Assembly (NCBI GenBank): GCA_903868145.1
Contig: CAIPTY010000083.1
Coordinates: 1-64,000, forward strand
DNA length: 64,000 bases
Direction of reading: 5' to 3'
Source of the DNA: an uncultured Desulfuromonadales bacterium
Lineage (GTDB): Bacteria; Desulfobacterota; Desulfuromonadia; Geobacterales; Pseudopelobacteraceae
This document shows positions 56,204 through 64,000 of the stretch, in pieces. Both the position numbers and the translations under genes were made by a program. The first letter of the stretch is position 1; each line of letters begins with the position of its first letter. The notes beneath the pieces were generated by a model. The model made no database searches and was not told the origin of the DNA. It saw only the letters and a list, made by a program, of their open reading frames with translations.

Positions 56204-58687
56204 ATGCCCCGCTTGACCATCTTCAAAAAAATCATTGCCGTTACCCTGCTGCTCTCACTGCTGCCGCTGCTGGTGTCGTCGCTGATCCTGCTGTCGAACC
56301 TCGAATCCGTCAACAGCCGCCTGACGGGGGAGATTGCGGACACGTCCGACATCCAGGCCGCTGAGTCCCTGCAGATGCGTGCTCAGCATGTGGCGGAGAC
56401 TATTGCCGATTTCCTCCATCAGTGCGAAAGCGACCTGCTGTACCTCGCACGTACCCCGCTGGAGAAACAGAATCTGCTCAACTTCCACACAACCCGGCGG
56501 GCCGAGATATGGAAACGGTTCGGCGCAACCGAGGAAATCAGGGAATTTGTGCCGCTCTACCGATCGATTGCCTTTATCGATGCACGCGGCAGGGAACAGC
56601 TCGTTATCAGGGATGGCAATCTCGTTGCGGAAAAAGATTTGCGTGATGTGTCCATACCGGCAGGCACCGAATTCAGGAGTGAGGATTATTTCAGCCGGAT
56701 CAGAAAATTGAGACAGGGAGACATCTACGTTTCTCATTTGACCGGCTTCCATGTCTCGAAACAGGAACAACTGGCAGGGAAGGCCGATCCGGAAAGCGCA
56801 TTCAATGGCGCAGTCTACGACGGCGTGATCCGGTTCGGCACTCCGCAATTTGACACTAAAGGGGCTTTCAAAGGAATGGTGGTGATCTCGCTTGACCACC
56901 AGCACCTGATGGAGTTTACCCAGCATATCGATCCAGGCCGCAATTTTTCCACCGTTTTCCCCTCCTACAAGAGCGGCAACTACGCCTTCCTCTTCGACGA
57001 TGAGGGGTGGATCATCACCCACCCGAAATACTGGGACATCCGCGGCCTTGATCGTGAAGGCAAACCGGTTCCGGCTTACCGGGCGGACTCATCTCAGAAA
57101 GACATCGATGCCGGGAAAATTCCCTTCAACCTCGACCAGGCCGGTTTTATCCATCCCAACTATCCGAAGGTTGCGGCTGAGATCAGGAAACGCAAGACCG
57201 GTTACGTGGATATTACCAACGTCGGAGGCGCAAAAAAGATAATGTCCTTTGCCTCGATTCCCTACGACACAGGTGATTACAGCAGACATGGCGTTTTCGG
57301 CGGCGTGACCATCGGTTTCCAGGTCGATCAGTTTCATGATGCGGCCCGCAAGGGAAGCCGTCTGATCAACCGCGAACTACGCCAGCATCGCACCCTGAGT
57401 GCGTTCATCCTGCTCGCTACCGCGCTGGCCGCAGCCTTTTCCGCCTGGGTTCTTTCACGCGGCATTACACGGCCACTGCGTCAGTTGATCGATGGAGCCC
57501 GTCGTCTGGCAGAAGGCGACACCCGCAGCAGTGTCAGCGTTTCTTCAACCGATGAGCTCGGTGAATTGGCGGCCACCTTCAACATCATGTCCAAAGAGCT
57601 GGAAATCCGTAAGACCAGCCTGCTATCAACCCTTGATGAACTGAGACGTTCGCGTCTCGACATCATCGACGAGAGAAACTTCAGGGAGAGTATCCTTGAA
57701 AGTATCTCCAGCGCCATCGTAACATTCTCCTCCGATGGCCTGCTTACCTTCATAAACGGCACCGGCAGGTTTTTTCTCGGGAGCAGGATCAGCGTTGGCA
57801 TGCATTACCGGGATGTTTTCACAGGCTGGGAAGATATGGAACAGCGTACTGAGCGCGTGATGACGCAACACAATTACGGACGACAGGCCCTGTATATCGA
57901 ACGTCCAAACGGTATGACCCATTTTGATGTCGGTTTTTTCCCCATCGGCAGGGATGCCGAACGCGGCCTGACAGTCACCATGCGTAACGAGACCGAAAAG
58001 GAGAAACTGCGCGAAGAGATGATGCGGCTCGACCGGCTGGCCTCACTGGGCAAACTTTCGGCCGGTATTGCCCATGAGGTACGAAACCCGCTGACCGGCA
58101 TATCACTGCTTCTGGATGATCTGCATGACAACGCAAACCTGGCGGCCAACGATCAGGATATGATAAAGAAGGCCCTGGCGGAGATCGAACGTGTTGAGCG
58201 ACTGATAAGCGCGCTGCTGAACTATTCGTCACCGACACGGGCCGACTTCCGCATGAGCGATCTGAATGCTGTGGTCAATGACACTATTCTGCTCATGCGG
58301 CGGCAAAGCGAGCGGCAGCGGGTCGCTATCAGGTTCGATGCGGGGAACCTGCCTTCATTCCGCTTTGATCCGGAAAAGATCAAGCAGGCGGTGCTGAACA
58401 TCATGAAAAATGCCCTTGAAGTTTTACCCGACAGCGGAGAAATTCACGTTACCACTACCCTGAACAGTGAGAACGTAGTTCTGGAAATCTCGGACAATGG
58501 CCCCGGTATCCGTGACGATGATCTCCCGCTGATCTTCGAGCCTTTCTTTACCCGAAAGGGCGCCGGAACAGGTCTGGGGCTCTCGATCACCCAGCGGATC
58601 ATCGAGGAACATCACGGCCGGATCAGCGCTGAAAGTCCGCCTGAAACCGGAACGGTTTTCAGGCTGGAATTGCCGCTGACAAGCTGA
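56204..58687 (+). CDS. Sensor histidine kinase with dCache domain
   Basis: From ATG 56204 (GGAG seven bases upstream) the 827-residue protein has a signal-anchor helix (about 12-33), a dCache domain (about 60-400), a second helix, HAMP, a PAS domain, HisKA with AGIAHEVRNPLTGISLLLDDL and an HATPase with DNGPGIRDDDLPLIFEPFF. The frame opens 24 codons earlier without a ribosome binding site. It is followed by the NtrC-type regulator gene and the two are probably a two-component pair. Confidence 0.92.
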   Translation: MPRLTIFKKIIAVTLLLSLLPLLVSSLILLSNLESVNSRLTGEIADTSDIQAAESLQMRAQHVAETIADFLHQCESDLLYLARTPLEKQNLLNFHTTRRAEIWKRFGATEEIREFVPLYRSIAFIDARGREQLVIRDGNLVAEKDLRDVSIPAGTEFRSEDYFSRIRKLRQGDIYVSHLTGFHVSKQEQLAGKADPESAFNGAVYDGVIRFGTPQFDTKGAFKGMVVISLDHQHLMEFTQHIDPGRNFSTVFPSYKSGNYAFLFDDEGWIITHPKYWDIRGLDREGKPVPAYRADSSQKDIDAGKIPFNLDQAGFIHPNYPKVAAEIRKRKTGYVDITNVGGAKKIMSFASIPYDTGDYSRHGVFGGVTIGFQVDQFHDAARKGSRLINRELRQHRTLSAFILLATALAAAFSAWVLSRGITRPLRQLIDGARRLAEGDTRSSVSVSSTDELGELAATFNIMSKELEIRKTSLLSTLDELRRSRLDIIDERNFRESILESISSAIVTFSSDGLLTFINGTGRFFLGSRISVGMHYRDVFTGWEDMEQRTERVMTQHNYGRQALYIERPNGMTHFDVGFFPIGRDAERGLTVTMRNETEKEKLREEMMRLDRLASLGKLSAGIAHEVRNPLTGISLLLDDLHDNANLAANDQDMIKKALAEIERVERLISALLNYSSPTRADFRMSDLNAVVNDTILLMRRQSERQRVAIRFDAGNLPSFRFDPEKIKQAVLNIMKNALEVLPDSGEIHVTTTLNSENVVLEISDNGPGIRDDDLPLIFEPFFTRKGAGTGLGLSITQRIIEEHHGRISAESPPETGTVFRLELPLTS

Positions 58688-58701
58688 TCAAAAGGATAAC
58701 C

Positions 58702-60084
58702 ATGGAAAAGATACTGATCATTGATGACGAGTCTTTTATCTGTGAAAACGTCGAACGCATCCTGGGTGATGAAGGGTATCGGGTCTGTTCGGCTGCAACA
58801 GGCAGTTCGGCCCGTGAAGTCGTTCTGGCAAACGATATCGACCTTGCCCTACTCGACCTGAATCTGGGAACGGAAAACGGTATTGATGTTCTGAAGAGCC
58901 TCAAGGAGATCGATCCCGAACTGCTGGTGATCATCATAACCGGATATGGTTCGGTGGAGAGCGCCGTGGATGCCCTTAAACTGGGTGCTTTCCACTACAT
59001 GAAAAAACCTTTTAAAGCTGATGCTTTGAGGATAATAGTTAAACTTGCACTTCAGACACAGACACTCAAACGCGAGGTGCGAAACCTCAAACGCACCGAT
59101 GGTTTTCATGCGGGCGGTTTTCCCATGATCGGGATCAGCAAGGCATTCGGAGAGGTTGTTGACCAGGTGCGCGAGATCGCCCGGATCCCCTCCACCGTGC
59201 TGATAACGGGAGAATCGGGCACCGGCAAGGAACTGGTTGCCCGGGCCATCCATGATATTTCGGATCGCAAGGACGCCGCTTTTGTGGCTATCAATTGCGC
59301 CTCACTGCCGGCCAGCCTGCTCGAAAGCGAGCTGTTCGGCCATGAAAAGGGTTCCTTCACCAATGCAACCAGCCGCAAACCGGGCTTGTTTGAGGAGGCC
59401 CATCTGGGCACGATCTTTCTGGACGAGATCGGTGAAATGGATATGACCATGCAGGCCAAACTGCTGCGGGTCTTGCAGGAGCGCACCATGCGCCGGGTGG
59501 GTGGTCTCAAGGATATCGCCATTGATGTACGGGTTATTGCCGCCACCAATCGTAACGTGCAGGACAGAATCACCAAGGGGACGTTTCGCGAAGATCTCTT
59601 CTACCGGCTCAATGTTTTTCCGATTCACATCCCGCCGCTTCGTGAACGAAAGGACGACATACCCCCCCTGGCAACGTATTTTCTTGACAACTTCAGCAGG
59701 GCTTTCGGGCGTGACTTCCACAAAATTTCACCGGAAGCATCCGAGCTCATGTCCCGCTATACGTGGCCGGGAAATATTCGCGAACTGAGAAACGTCATTG
59801 AGCGCATCTGCATCATGAGGCATGGCCCCGCCCTCCTCTCCGAGGATCTTCCCCAGGAGATTCGTGGCGCTGCCAGGAGCGAATTCGCTGAAGTAAATTC
59901 CGGAACATCACAGATCCCCCACCTCCGGGATGATTGCGGACTTGAAGAAGCGGTAATGGAATTTGAAAAGGCCCTTATCAGTCAGGCTCTGAAAAAGTCA
60001 GCCAACAATGTGCTTAAAACCGCATCCATCCTCAAAATCCCTCGGGGAACCCTGCGCTATAAGATGGATAAGTACGGGTTGTAA
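58702..60084 (+). CDS. NtrC-family sigma-54-dependent response regulator
   Basis: A 460-residue protein: receiver with Asp52 (LALLDLNLG), AAA+ domain with Walker A GESGTGKE (about 170-177) and Walker B GTIFLDEIG, and a Fis-type helix-turn-helix (ILKIPRGTLRYKMDKYGL). The sigma-54 contact loop reads GSFTNA (217-222), not GAFTGA. It lies 15 bases after the sensor kinase gene. Target promoters are not identified. Confidence 0.93.
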   Translation: MEKILIIDDESFICENVERILGDEGYRVCSAATGSSAREVVLANDIDLALLDLNLGTENGIDVLKSLKEIDPELLVIIITGYGSVESAVDALKLGAFHYMKKPFKADALRIIVKLALQTQTLKREVRNLKRTDGFHAGGFPMIGISKAFGEVVDQVREIARIPSTVLITGESGTGKELVARAIHDISDRKDAAFVAINCASLPASLLESELFGHEKGSFTNATSRKPGLFEEAHLGTIFLDEIGEMDMTMQAKLLRVLQERTMRRVGGLKDIAIDVRVIAATNRNVQDRITKGTFREDLFYRLNVFPIHIPPLRERKDDIPPLATYFLDNFSRAFGRDFHKISPEASELMSRYTWPGNIRELRNVIERICIMRHGPALLSEDLPQEIRGAARSEFAEVNSGTSQIPHLRDDCGLEEAVMEFEKALISQALKKSANNVLKTASILKIPRGTLRYKMDKYGL

Positions 60085-60186
60085 TAGTTTATGTATCTGA
60101 AATATATATACTTTTTATCAAGTTACTGTCAATAGGTACTAAATAGGTTCTATCAGATATGTGTATGCAGTAAAGAGGGCGGCAAC

Positions 60187-60441
60187 ATGATAAAGACAAG
60201 GGTATTCATTCAGACAGTTGAAAACAACAGCGTGCTGGATGCTTCGATATTTGACGCCCTTACCCTTTCGACAAGAGCCTCGAATGTCATGAGGAATTAC
60301 GGAATAGAAACCGTTCGTGACCTGGTCACCATTGTCGGCTCACATAATAACTGGCTCACCAAGTTGCAGAACTGCGGCAAGGCCACTACTGCGGAAATAG
60401 CGAAAGCAATGGAGTCGGCGGGGTTTAGGTATACGGGCTAG
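60187..60441 (+). CDS. RNA polymerase alpha C-terminal-domain-like mini protein
   Basis: An 84-residue protein with IFDALTLSTRASNVMRNYGIETVRDLV and LQNCGKATTAEIAKAMESAGF, the two helix-hairpin-helix elements of the RNA polymerase alpha C-terminal domain. It has no N-terminal dimerisation domain. A stand-alone alphaCTD could bind UP elements or activators and compete with polymerase. The start ATG has a modest ribosome binding site (GGGCGGC). Confidence 0.75.
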   Translation: MIKTRVFIQTVENNSVLDASIFDALTLSTRASNVMRNYGIETVRDLVTIVGSHNNWLTKLQNCGKATTAEIAKAMESAGFRYTG

Positions 60442-60504
60442 TAGCTTTTCAATTTTAAAAAACATGTTTGACTTCAACGCTAGTAATGATATAAGAACGA
60501 AAAT

Positions 60505-60714
60505 ATGGCATTTATAAAAAACAACATACGATTTCTGATTTATGGTGTTGGATCTCTTATCAGCATTTTCCCTCAAGTCGAGGGGAGAAAGCCAACGGTA
60601 AGAACCTATAGACCTGCCAAAACCGTTGAAGAAGCTTTTAGGGGTGACTGGGCACGTCTTGGCGTTGACATGAACAAAGCCGTTAAAAAAGTCATGCAGA
60701 ATGACAAAGCATAA
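60505..60714 (+). CDS. Small hypothetical protein upstream of DUF2335
   Basis: A 69-residue protein with a hydrophobic first third (FLIYGVGSLISIFP) and a charged helical end (EEAFRGDWARLGVDMNKAVKKVMQN). It overlaps the DUF2335 gene by 14 bases, so the two are coupled. Small upstream partners of this kind are common with DUF2335; the role is unknown. Confidence 0.6.
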   Translation: MAFIKNNIRFLIYGVGSLISIFPQVEGRKPTVRTYRPAKTVEEAFRGDWARLGVDMNKAVKKVMQNDKA

Positions 60715-61120
60715 CATTCCGTCCAATCCCAATAAGCACAAACAATCCCCCGCACATATTCAAGTTAACCACGTCCAGGCTTCTACTTTTTCGGGGCCTC
60801 TGCCACCTCCTGAAATCATGGAAGGCTACAATCGCATTGTGCCGAACGCTGCCGAACGAATAATAGCGGTTTTCGAGACAGAGGTTAAACATCGCCATGA
60901 GCTTGAACGACTGCAAGCAATCGGCGACGAAAAGGATAGATCTCGTTCTTTGTCTCTTGTGTTCAGCGGTCAGATATTTGGTTTCTTACTCGCGCTTGCC
61001 TTTATCGTATCAGGGGCTTTCCTTATTTTTCACGATAAACAGATATCAGGCACAGTAATCAGCACGACTGCCATGCTTGGTATTGTAGCCGCGTTTCTAA
61101 GGTCTAAAAAGAAAGTTTGA
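60701..61120 (+). CDS. DUF2335 membrane protein
   Basis: A 139-residue protein with a Pro-rich start, the PEIMEGYNRIVPNAAERIIAVFE motif of DUF2335, a charged helix (KHRHELERLQAIGDEKDRSRS) and two C-terminal membrane helices (FGFLLALAFIVSGAFLIF and TVISTTAMLGIVAAFL). DUF2335 proteins are found in mobile and defence-like regions, but no function is assigned. Confidence 0.85.
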   Translation: MTKHNIPSNPNKHKQSPAHIQVNHVQASTFSGPLPPPEIMEGYNRIVPNAAERIIAVFETEVKHRHELERLQAIGDEKDRSRSLSLVFSGQIFGFLLALAFIVSGAFLIFHDKQISGTVISTTAMLGIVAAFLRSKKKV

Positions 61121-61159
61121 TCTCGCGCACGCGCGCGTACATCCCAACCAGATGCTTCT

Positions 61160-61226
61160 CTTCCGTTTTATCGTCTTCTGCTAACGGGACGGAAGATCAC
61201 CGGGGGCCGTTGATTCACCCCCGGTG
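61160..61226. terminator. Inverted repeats between convergent DUF2335 and KilA-N genes
   Basis: CTTCCGT (61160-61166) pairs with ACGGAAG (61189-61195), and CACCGGGGG (61198-61206) with CCCCCGGTG (61218-61226). The second is followed by CATCTTTCTGTT and could end both genes. An alternating GCGCGCACGCGCGCG tract (near 61123-61140) precedes them. Confidence 0.65.
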
Positions 61227-61251
61227 CATCTTTCTGTTATGTGATGGGGCA

Positions 61252-62016
61252 TTAGTCTGGAGCGGGTAATAGTTTCGGCAAAAATTGCAGGGCTTTTGGG
61301 TCTTTATCTTTAAAATATTGGACTGCTTTGTTAGGCATCCAAGTATCTCTAAAGTATAGCCTAAAATCAGTAAGAACATCATTGAGGTAAAGTTTGGCAT
61401 ACACAACACGACCATCATCAAATCTGTGTGCATACGTAGGAAGGGAGTCCGTGTCTATGTTTTTAACATCTCTCAGCCACTTGCAGAACATTCTGCCTGT
61501 TGAAATATCTGGAGCCATATCATCTGGAATAGTGTATCCGGCTGATTCAAGTGGCGCGATCAAGCCGAAAATCATTTCATTCAACATTGAAAAATGTGTC
61601 GGGGGGATTGCTGTCCTATTGGCGATGTATCTTTGGATATGGTACGGCAGTCCGGCTGGTTTTGCGGTCCCATTTGCCCACTCTCGCACCCATTTTGACA
61701 CTTGGACTGCAAACTTAGGAGAACACCATTGGCCAAGATTTATTGCAACGTCTGGATGTACCCATGTTCCTTTTAGGTCGTTTGAACCACCCGTAACTGA
61801 TTGAACTAACTCCGTTATGGGAATTCCCATAGACCCAGATAGTTCTTCTAAAAACTCTTGGGTGTTTTTTAACCGAGAATAGTCGGCAAATAATTTACCC
61901 ACAGCTTTACACATAGCAGTTGCATTAACGTAGCCGTCGATTGCCCTTTGATTTATGAGCGTGTTTTCTACTTCGTGGGGTATTAGGGCTAGTTCAAGCT
62001 GGGTAGGTTTTTTCAT
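61252..62016 (-). CDS. KilA-N domain protein
   Basis: A 254-residue protein; GGAGG precedes the ATG. Residues 20-110 form a KilA-N domain (IDGYVNATAMCKAVGK, SRLKNTQEFLEEL, GTWVHPDVAINLGQWCSPKFAVQVSKWVREW), a DNA-binding fold of phages and large viruses. The C-terminal half (about 130-245) is a separate helical domain without known match. It is probably a prophage-derived regulator or antirepressor. Confidence 0.88.
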   Translation of the reverse strand: MKKPTQLELALIPHEVENTLINQRAIDGYVNATAMCKAVGKLFADYSRLKNTQEFLEELSGSMGIPITELVQSVTGGSNDLKGTWVHPDVAINLGQWCSPKFAVQVSKWVREWANGTAKPAGLPYHIQRYIANRTAIPPTHFSMLNEMIFGLIAPLESAGYTIPDDMAPDISTGRMFCKWLRDVKNIDTDSLPTYAHRFDDGRVVYAKLYLNDVLTDFRLYFRDTWMPNKAVQYFKDKDPKALQFLPKLLPAPD

Positions 62017-62238
62017 TTGGAATCCTCCTTTTTAATGGGAGGAATATTAACACAAGTCAAGTTCCAAGGATAGTTCGATTTTTTTATTCACATAACAATC
62101 ATCTAACCCGCCTTCACTGCATTTCAATAATCAATCCCACACAAAAAATATTCCTCCTCAAAATAACCGGCGGCTAATTAATTATTCCCCGAATCCACGT
62201 GTCATTGTGTGTCACACATTGACCACATTGGTTTAACT

Positions 62239-62544
62239 ATGACCGACCTTCACAAACTATGGAAAGCATATTGGAAGGCGGATCGGAAATGGTGGGACAC
62301 TTGGGACTACTTAGACCCCCGCGCAAAACGGCCATCAGGACAGCCAGAATATCCCGACGAGCTCAGGCACATGACATGCGGGGCAAAGACCAGGGCAGGA
62401 ACACCATGCAAGCGCAAAGACCTTTACAACAGCGGACGGTGCCGACTTCACGGTGGATTGTCAACCGGCCCAAGGACAAAGCGGGGGAAGCGTCGAGTCC
62501 GATACAACGCGAGAAAGAAAACAGAGCCCATGATGACCGGGTAA
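62239..62544 (+). CDS. HGGxSTG-domain protein
   Basis: A 101-residue basic protein (ATG 62239; the frame can open at GTG 62209). It carries CGAKTRAGTPCKRKDLYNSGRCRLHGG followed by STGPRTKRGKRR; this Cys/His pattern with the HGGLSTGP word defines the HGGxSTG group. Such proteins are seen in phage and mobile regions; the Cys and His residues could bind zinc. Function unknown. Confidence 0.78.
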   Translation: MTDLHKLWKAYWKADRKWWDTWDYLDPRAKRPSGQPEYPDELRHMTCGAKTRAGTPCKRKDLYNSGRCRLHGGLSTGPRTKRGKRRVRYNARKKTEPMMTG

Positions 62545-62567
62545 AAACTAACATACTAACATATCGA

Positions 62568-62600
62568 GCCCTGCATCAGAAATGTTGCGGGGTTTTTTTG
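62568..62600 (+). terminator. Terminator after HGGxSTG gene
   Basis: CCCTGCA and TGTTGCGGGG can form an imperfect stem and are followed by seven T residues (GGGGTTTTTTTGCG). The gap from 62545 to 62780 holds nothing else apart from the palindrome ACAATATTGT. Confidence 0.55.
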
Positions 62601-62780
62601 CGTCAAAGTCCATGAACACCATACAATACCTTACAATATTGTCTCCTTCTGGTAAAATTCATGCTTCAAAATGCTTCAATTTACGTTGAAAAATATTGAA
62701 AGTTTCGGCGCTGATTTTGGCAATATAAAACCGCAGGGGAGCGCATAAATACTGAGCTGGGATACCATGTTATGAGGCTG

Positions 62781-63419
62781 TTAGACAGTGGTTATTTTTT
62801 TCAAATCCCTTAGGATTCTCTCGATGGTACTGAATTTGACAGGTGTTTGCTTACCAATGAATGTCACTTCTTTTTGGTTTTCGTCAACATAAGAAACGTT
62901 GCCGCTCACGCCATACTTTTTGAACTTGTTTATAATATCATTAACAGTAATGACTTTACGATTTTCTCCAATTAGATCATCAAGCGCCGTTTGAACAGCC
63001 TCTGTTGTGTCAAAACTCCTTTTCGTACGGGGTTTACGGGTTCCGTCCTTCATTTTTTTACTATGAGCTGCTAGGGGCTCCATGAGTCGAGTACCCATAA
63101 CAGGAAGAGTTAAGCCTATATTAAGGCCAAGTAGAAATACGTCCTGCATGAACCCGTGAACGTCTTTTAAATATGCTTCTTGAGGATGAGGGCCAGGGTA
63201 TTGTTTTTGGAATTGGCGAATATGAGAGAGGGCAAGTATGGTGCTAATCTGGTAATGATCAAGTTGGTATAGGTGTTCCATTACTCGGTGAAATGTATCA
63301 GCGGGGATTTGAGAGGCTTTCAGAAGGCAGTCTTCAATAGCTTCGGGGCGCAAGTAAGGAGAAATTACACTGTAGAAAAATTGATCCAGTGATACAAGTT
63401 CGCTGTCGGTGATCTTCAT
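62781..63419 (-). CDS. Hypothetical protein with possible DNA-binding C-terminus
   Basis: A 212-residue protein with no recognised family. The first 130 residues are helical; the rest has a charged linker (KKMKDGTRKPRTKRSF) and a region with VITVNDIINKFKKYGVSGN and TIERILRDLKKI that may be a winged helix. There is no signal peptide or membrane helix. It lies between the HGGxSTG gene and the toxin-antitoxin pair in accessory DNA. Confidence 0.6.
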   Translation of the reverse strand: MKITDSELVSLDQFFYSVISPYLRPEAIEDCLLKASQIPADTFHRVMEHLYQLDHYQISTILALSHIRQFQKQYPGPHPQEAYLKDVHGFMQDVFLLGLNIGLTLPVMGTRLMEPLAAHSKKMKDGTRKPRTKRSFDTTEAVQTALDDLIGENRKVITVNDIINKFKKYGVSGNVSYVDENQKEVTFIGKQTPVKFSTIERILRDLKKITTV

Positions 63420-63509
63420 ACCGCTCTCCTAACGGCTCCAAGTTAATCCGGGGCAGGCTGGTGGAGTGCCAGCTTTTCGAGTGGCCGCCCTAGCCCCGGA
63501 AAGTGAAAA

Positions 63510-63854
63510 TTACAACAGCCGCCTGTAATCACAATGCAGGTTTTCAGCAAGTTTCCTTGCTCTGTCCTTACCAATGATCCGCTTGCCCCGCTCAATCTCA
63601 CTGATATGCCGCTGCGGTATTCCAGTCAGTTCGGCAAGCTGTGTCTGCGTCAAGCCTTCCCTGTGACGGTACCCGCTGATAAGAGTACCCGCTTCATTGT
63701 CCTTGAACTCGGGGAAGGCCTGGTGCCAGGGGATACTATCCGAAGACTCAGAGAGGCCAATCTGGGCGGCATATCTGCGAAGTTCCTGAAGCTTCTTGGC
63801 TGGCCCTGCAAAATGGACTGTTTCAGTACGGTGCTTTTTCGTGCGTTCCAACAT
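63510..63854 (-). CDS. XRE-family antitoxin-like protein
   Basis: From ATG 63854 the 114-residue protein has a helical start and then a helix-turn-helix (GLTQTQLAELTGIPQRHISEIERG), followed by a short C-terminal tail. It overlaps the end of the upstream toxin-like frame by 32 bases, the order toxin then antitoxin typical of HigBA-like operons. It would repress the operon and neutralise the toxin. Confidence 0.85.
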   Translation of the reverse strand: MLERTKKHRTETVHFAGPAKKLQELRRYAAQIGLSESSDSIPWHQAFPEFKDNEAGTLISGYRHREGLTQTQLAELTGIPQRHISEIERGKRIIGKDRARKLAENLHCDYRRLL

Positions 63855-64000
63855 ACGTGACCTCCACAAGCTTTACTTTCTTGTCGCATTCTTCCCATAC
63901 AGCAACATACGTCGGATTACCCTTTTTCAAGTGACAATGATGCCTCCCGCCTGTCAACTTCCCATAATTAGGCCAATCACCACGGACAGGGCCACCAGCT
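63823..64000 (-). CDS. RelE/HigB-like toxin, partial
   Basis: The frame runs in from beyond the right edge and ends with TGA at 63825-63823. The 58 visible residues (DWPNYGKLTGG, then CHLKKGNPTYVAVW, VKLVEVTYVGTHEKAPY) have the strand-rich end of RelE-type mRNA interferases. The 5' part is outside the window. It overlaps the antitoxin start by 32 bases. Confidence 0.7.
   Translation of the reverse strand, partial: AGGPVRGDWPNYGKLTGGRHHCHLKKGNPTYVAVWEECDKKVKLVEVTYVGTHEKAPY

Overview
The window reads as a deltaproteobacterial chromosome, most likely Desulfuromonadota/Geobacterales. The reasons are a chemotaxis operon with a DUF4388 receiver protein, a membrane histidine kinase with a periplasmic c-haem motif, many PAS/hybrid kinases, and a kinase carrying a helix that closely resembles the N-terminal helix of Geobacter-type PilA. 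The genus is an inference; no rRNA or tRNA gene is visible to confirm it.

Region 1 (1-7261) is accessory DNA. A DUF4160/DUF2442-HTH pair comes first. It is followed by a filamentous-phage (inovirus) morphogenesis module on the minus strand: Zot/pI, a DUF2523 pVI-like protein, a long pIII-like adsorption protein and a run of very small membrane proteins. Most of these genes overlap by 1-4 bases, and several are too short for ordinary gene callers. A near-canonical dif (XerC/XerD) site lies at 5582-5609. A second site at 7234-7261 shares its centre and inner XerC arm but has a degenerate XerD arm. The 1.65 kb between them holds three overlapping plus-strand genes of unknown function and many inverted repeats, including a nested hairpin. 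It looks like a small Xer-exploiting element or phage satellite. No replication initiator is visible for either element.

Region 2 (7370-18946) is core genome: infA, efp with both EF-P beta-lysylation enzymes (epmA, epmB), an ExeA-like ATPase, pgsA, a lytic transglycosylase, purMN, rpsT with a UUG start, and the conserved leuS-lptE-holA operon. Region 3 (19014-26141) is a minus-strand chemotaxis operon (DUF4388-receiver, cheA, ExeA-like ATPase, two cheW genes, cheR, cheB). Region 4 (26235-34756) carries era-der, a secreted caspase-like protease, miaB-glnS, a HAD nucleotidase, a DUF3047 protein and a YtxH protein.

Region 5 (34947-40745) is a Ser/Thr phospho-signalling island with an FHA protein, a PP2C phosphatase, a membrane protease with a C-terminal FHA domain, a second PP2C, and a zinc-ribbon Ser/Thr kinase with membrane and pilin-like segments. 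Its parts could form one system that passes information across the inner membrane. Region 6 (40766-60084) holds an FAD oxidoreductase, htpG, a Fur-family regulator with znuACB, three large sensor kinases (one with a CxxCH haem motif), UbiD and an NtrC-type regulator. Region 7 (60187-64000) is accessory again: an alpha-CTD-like mini protein, DUF2335, KilA-N, HGGxSTG and a RelE/HTH-type toxin-antitoxin pair that runs off the right edge.
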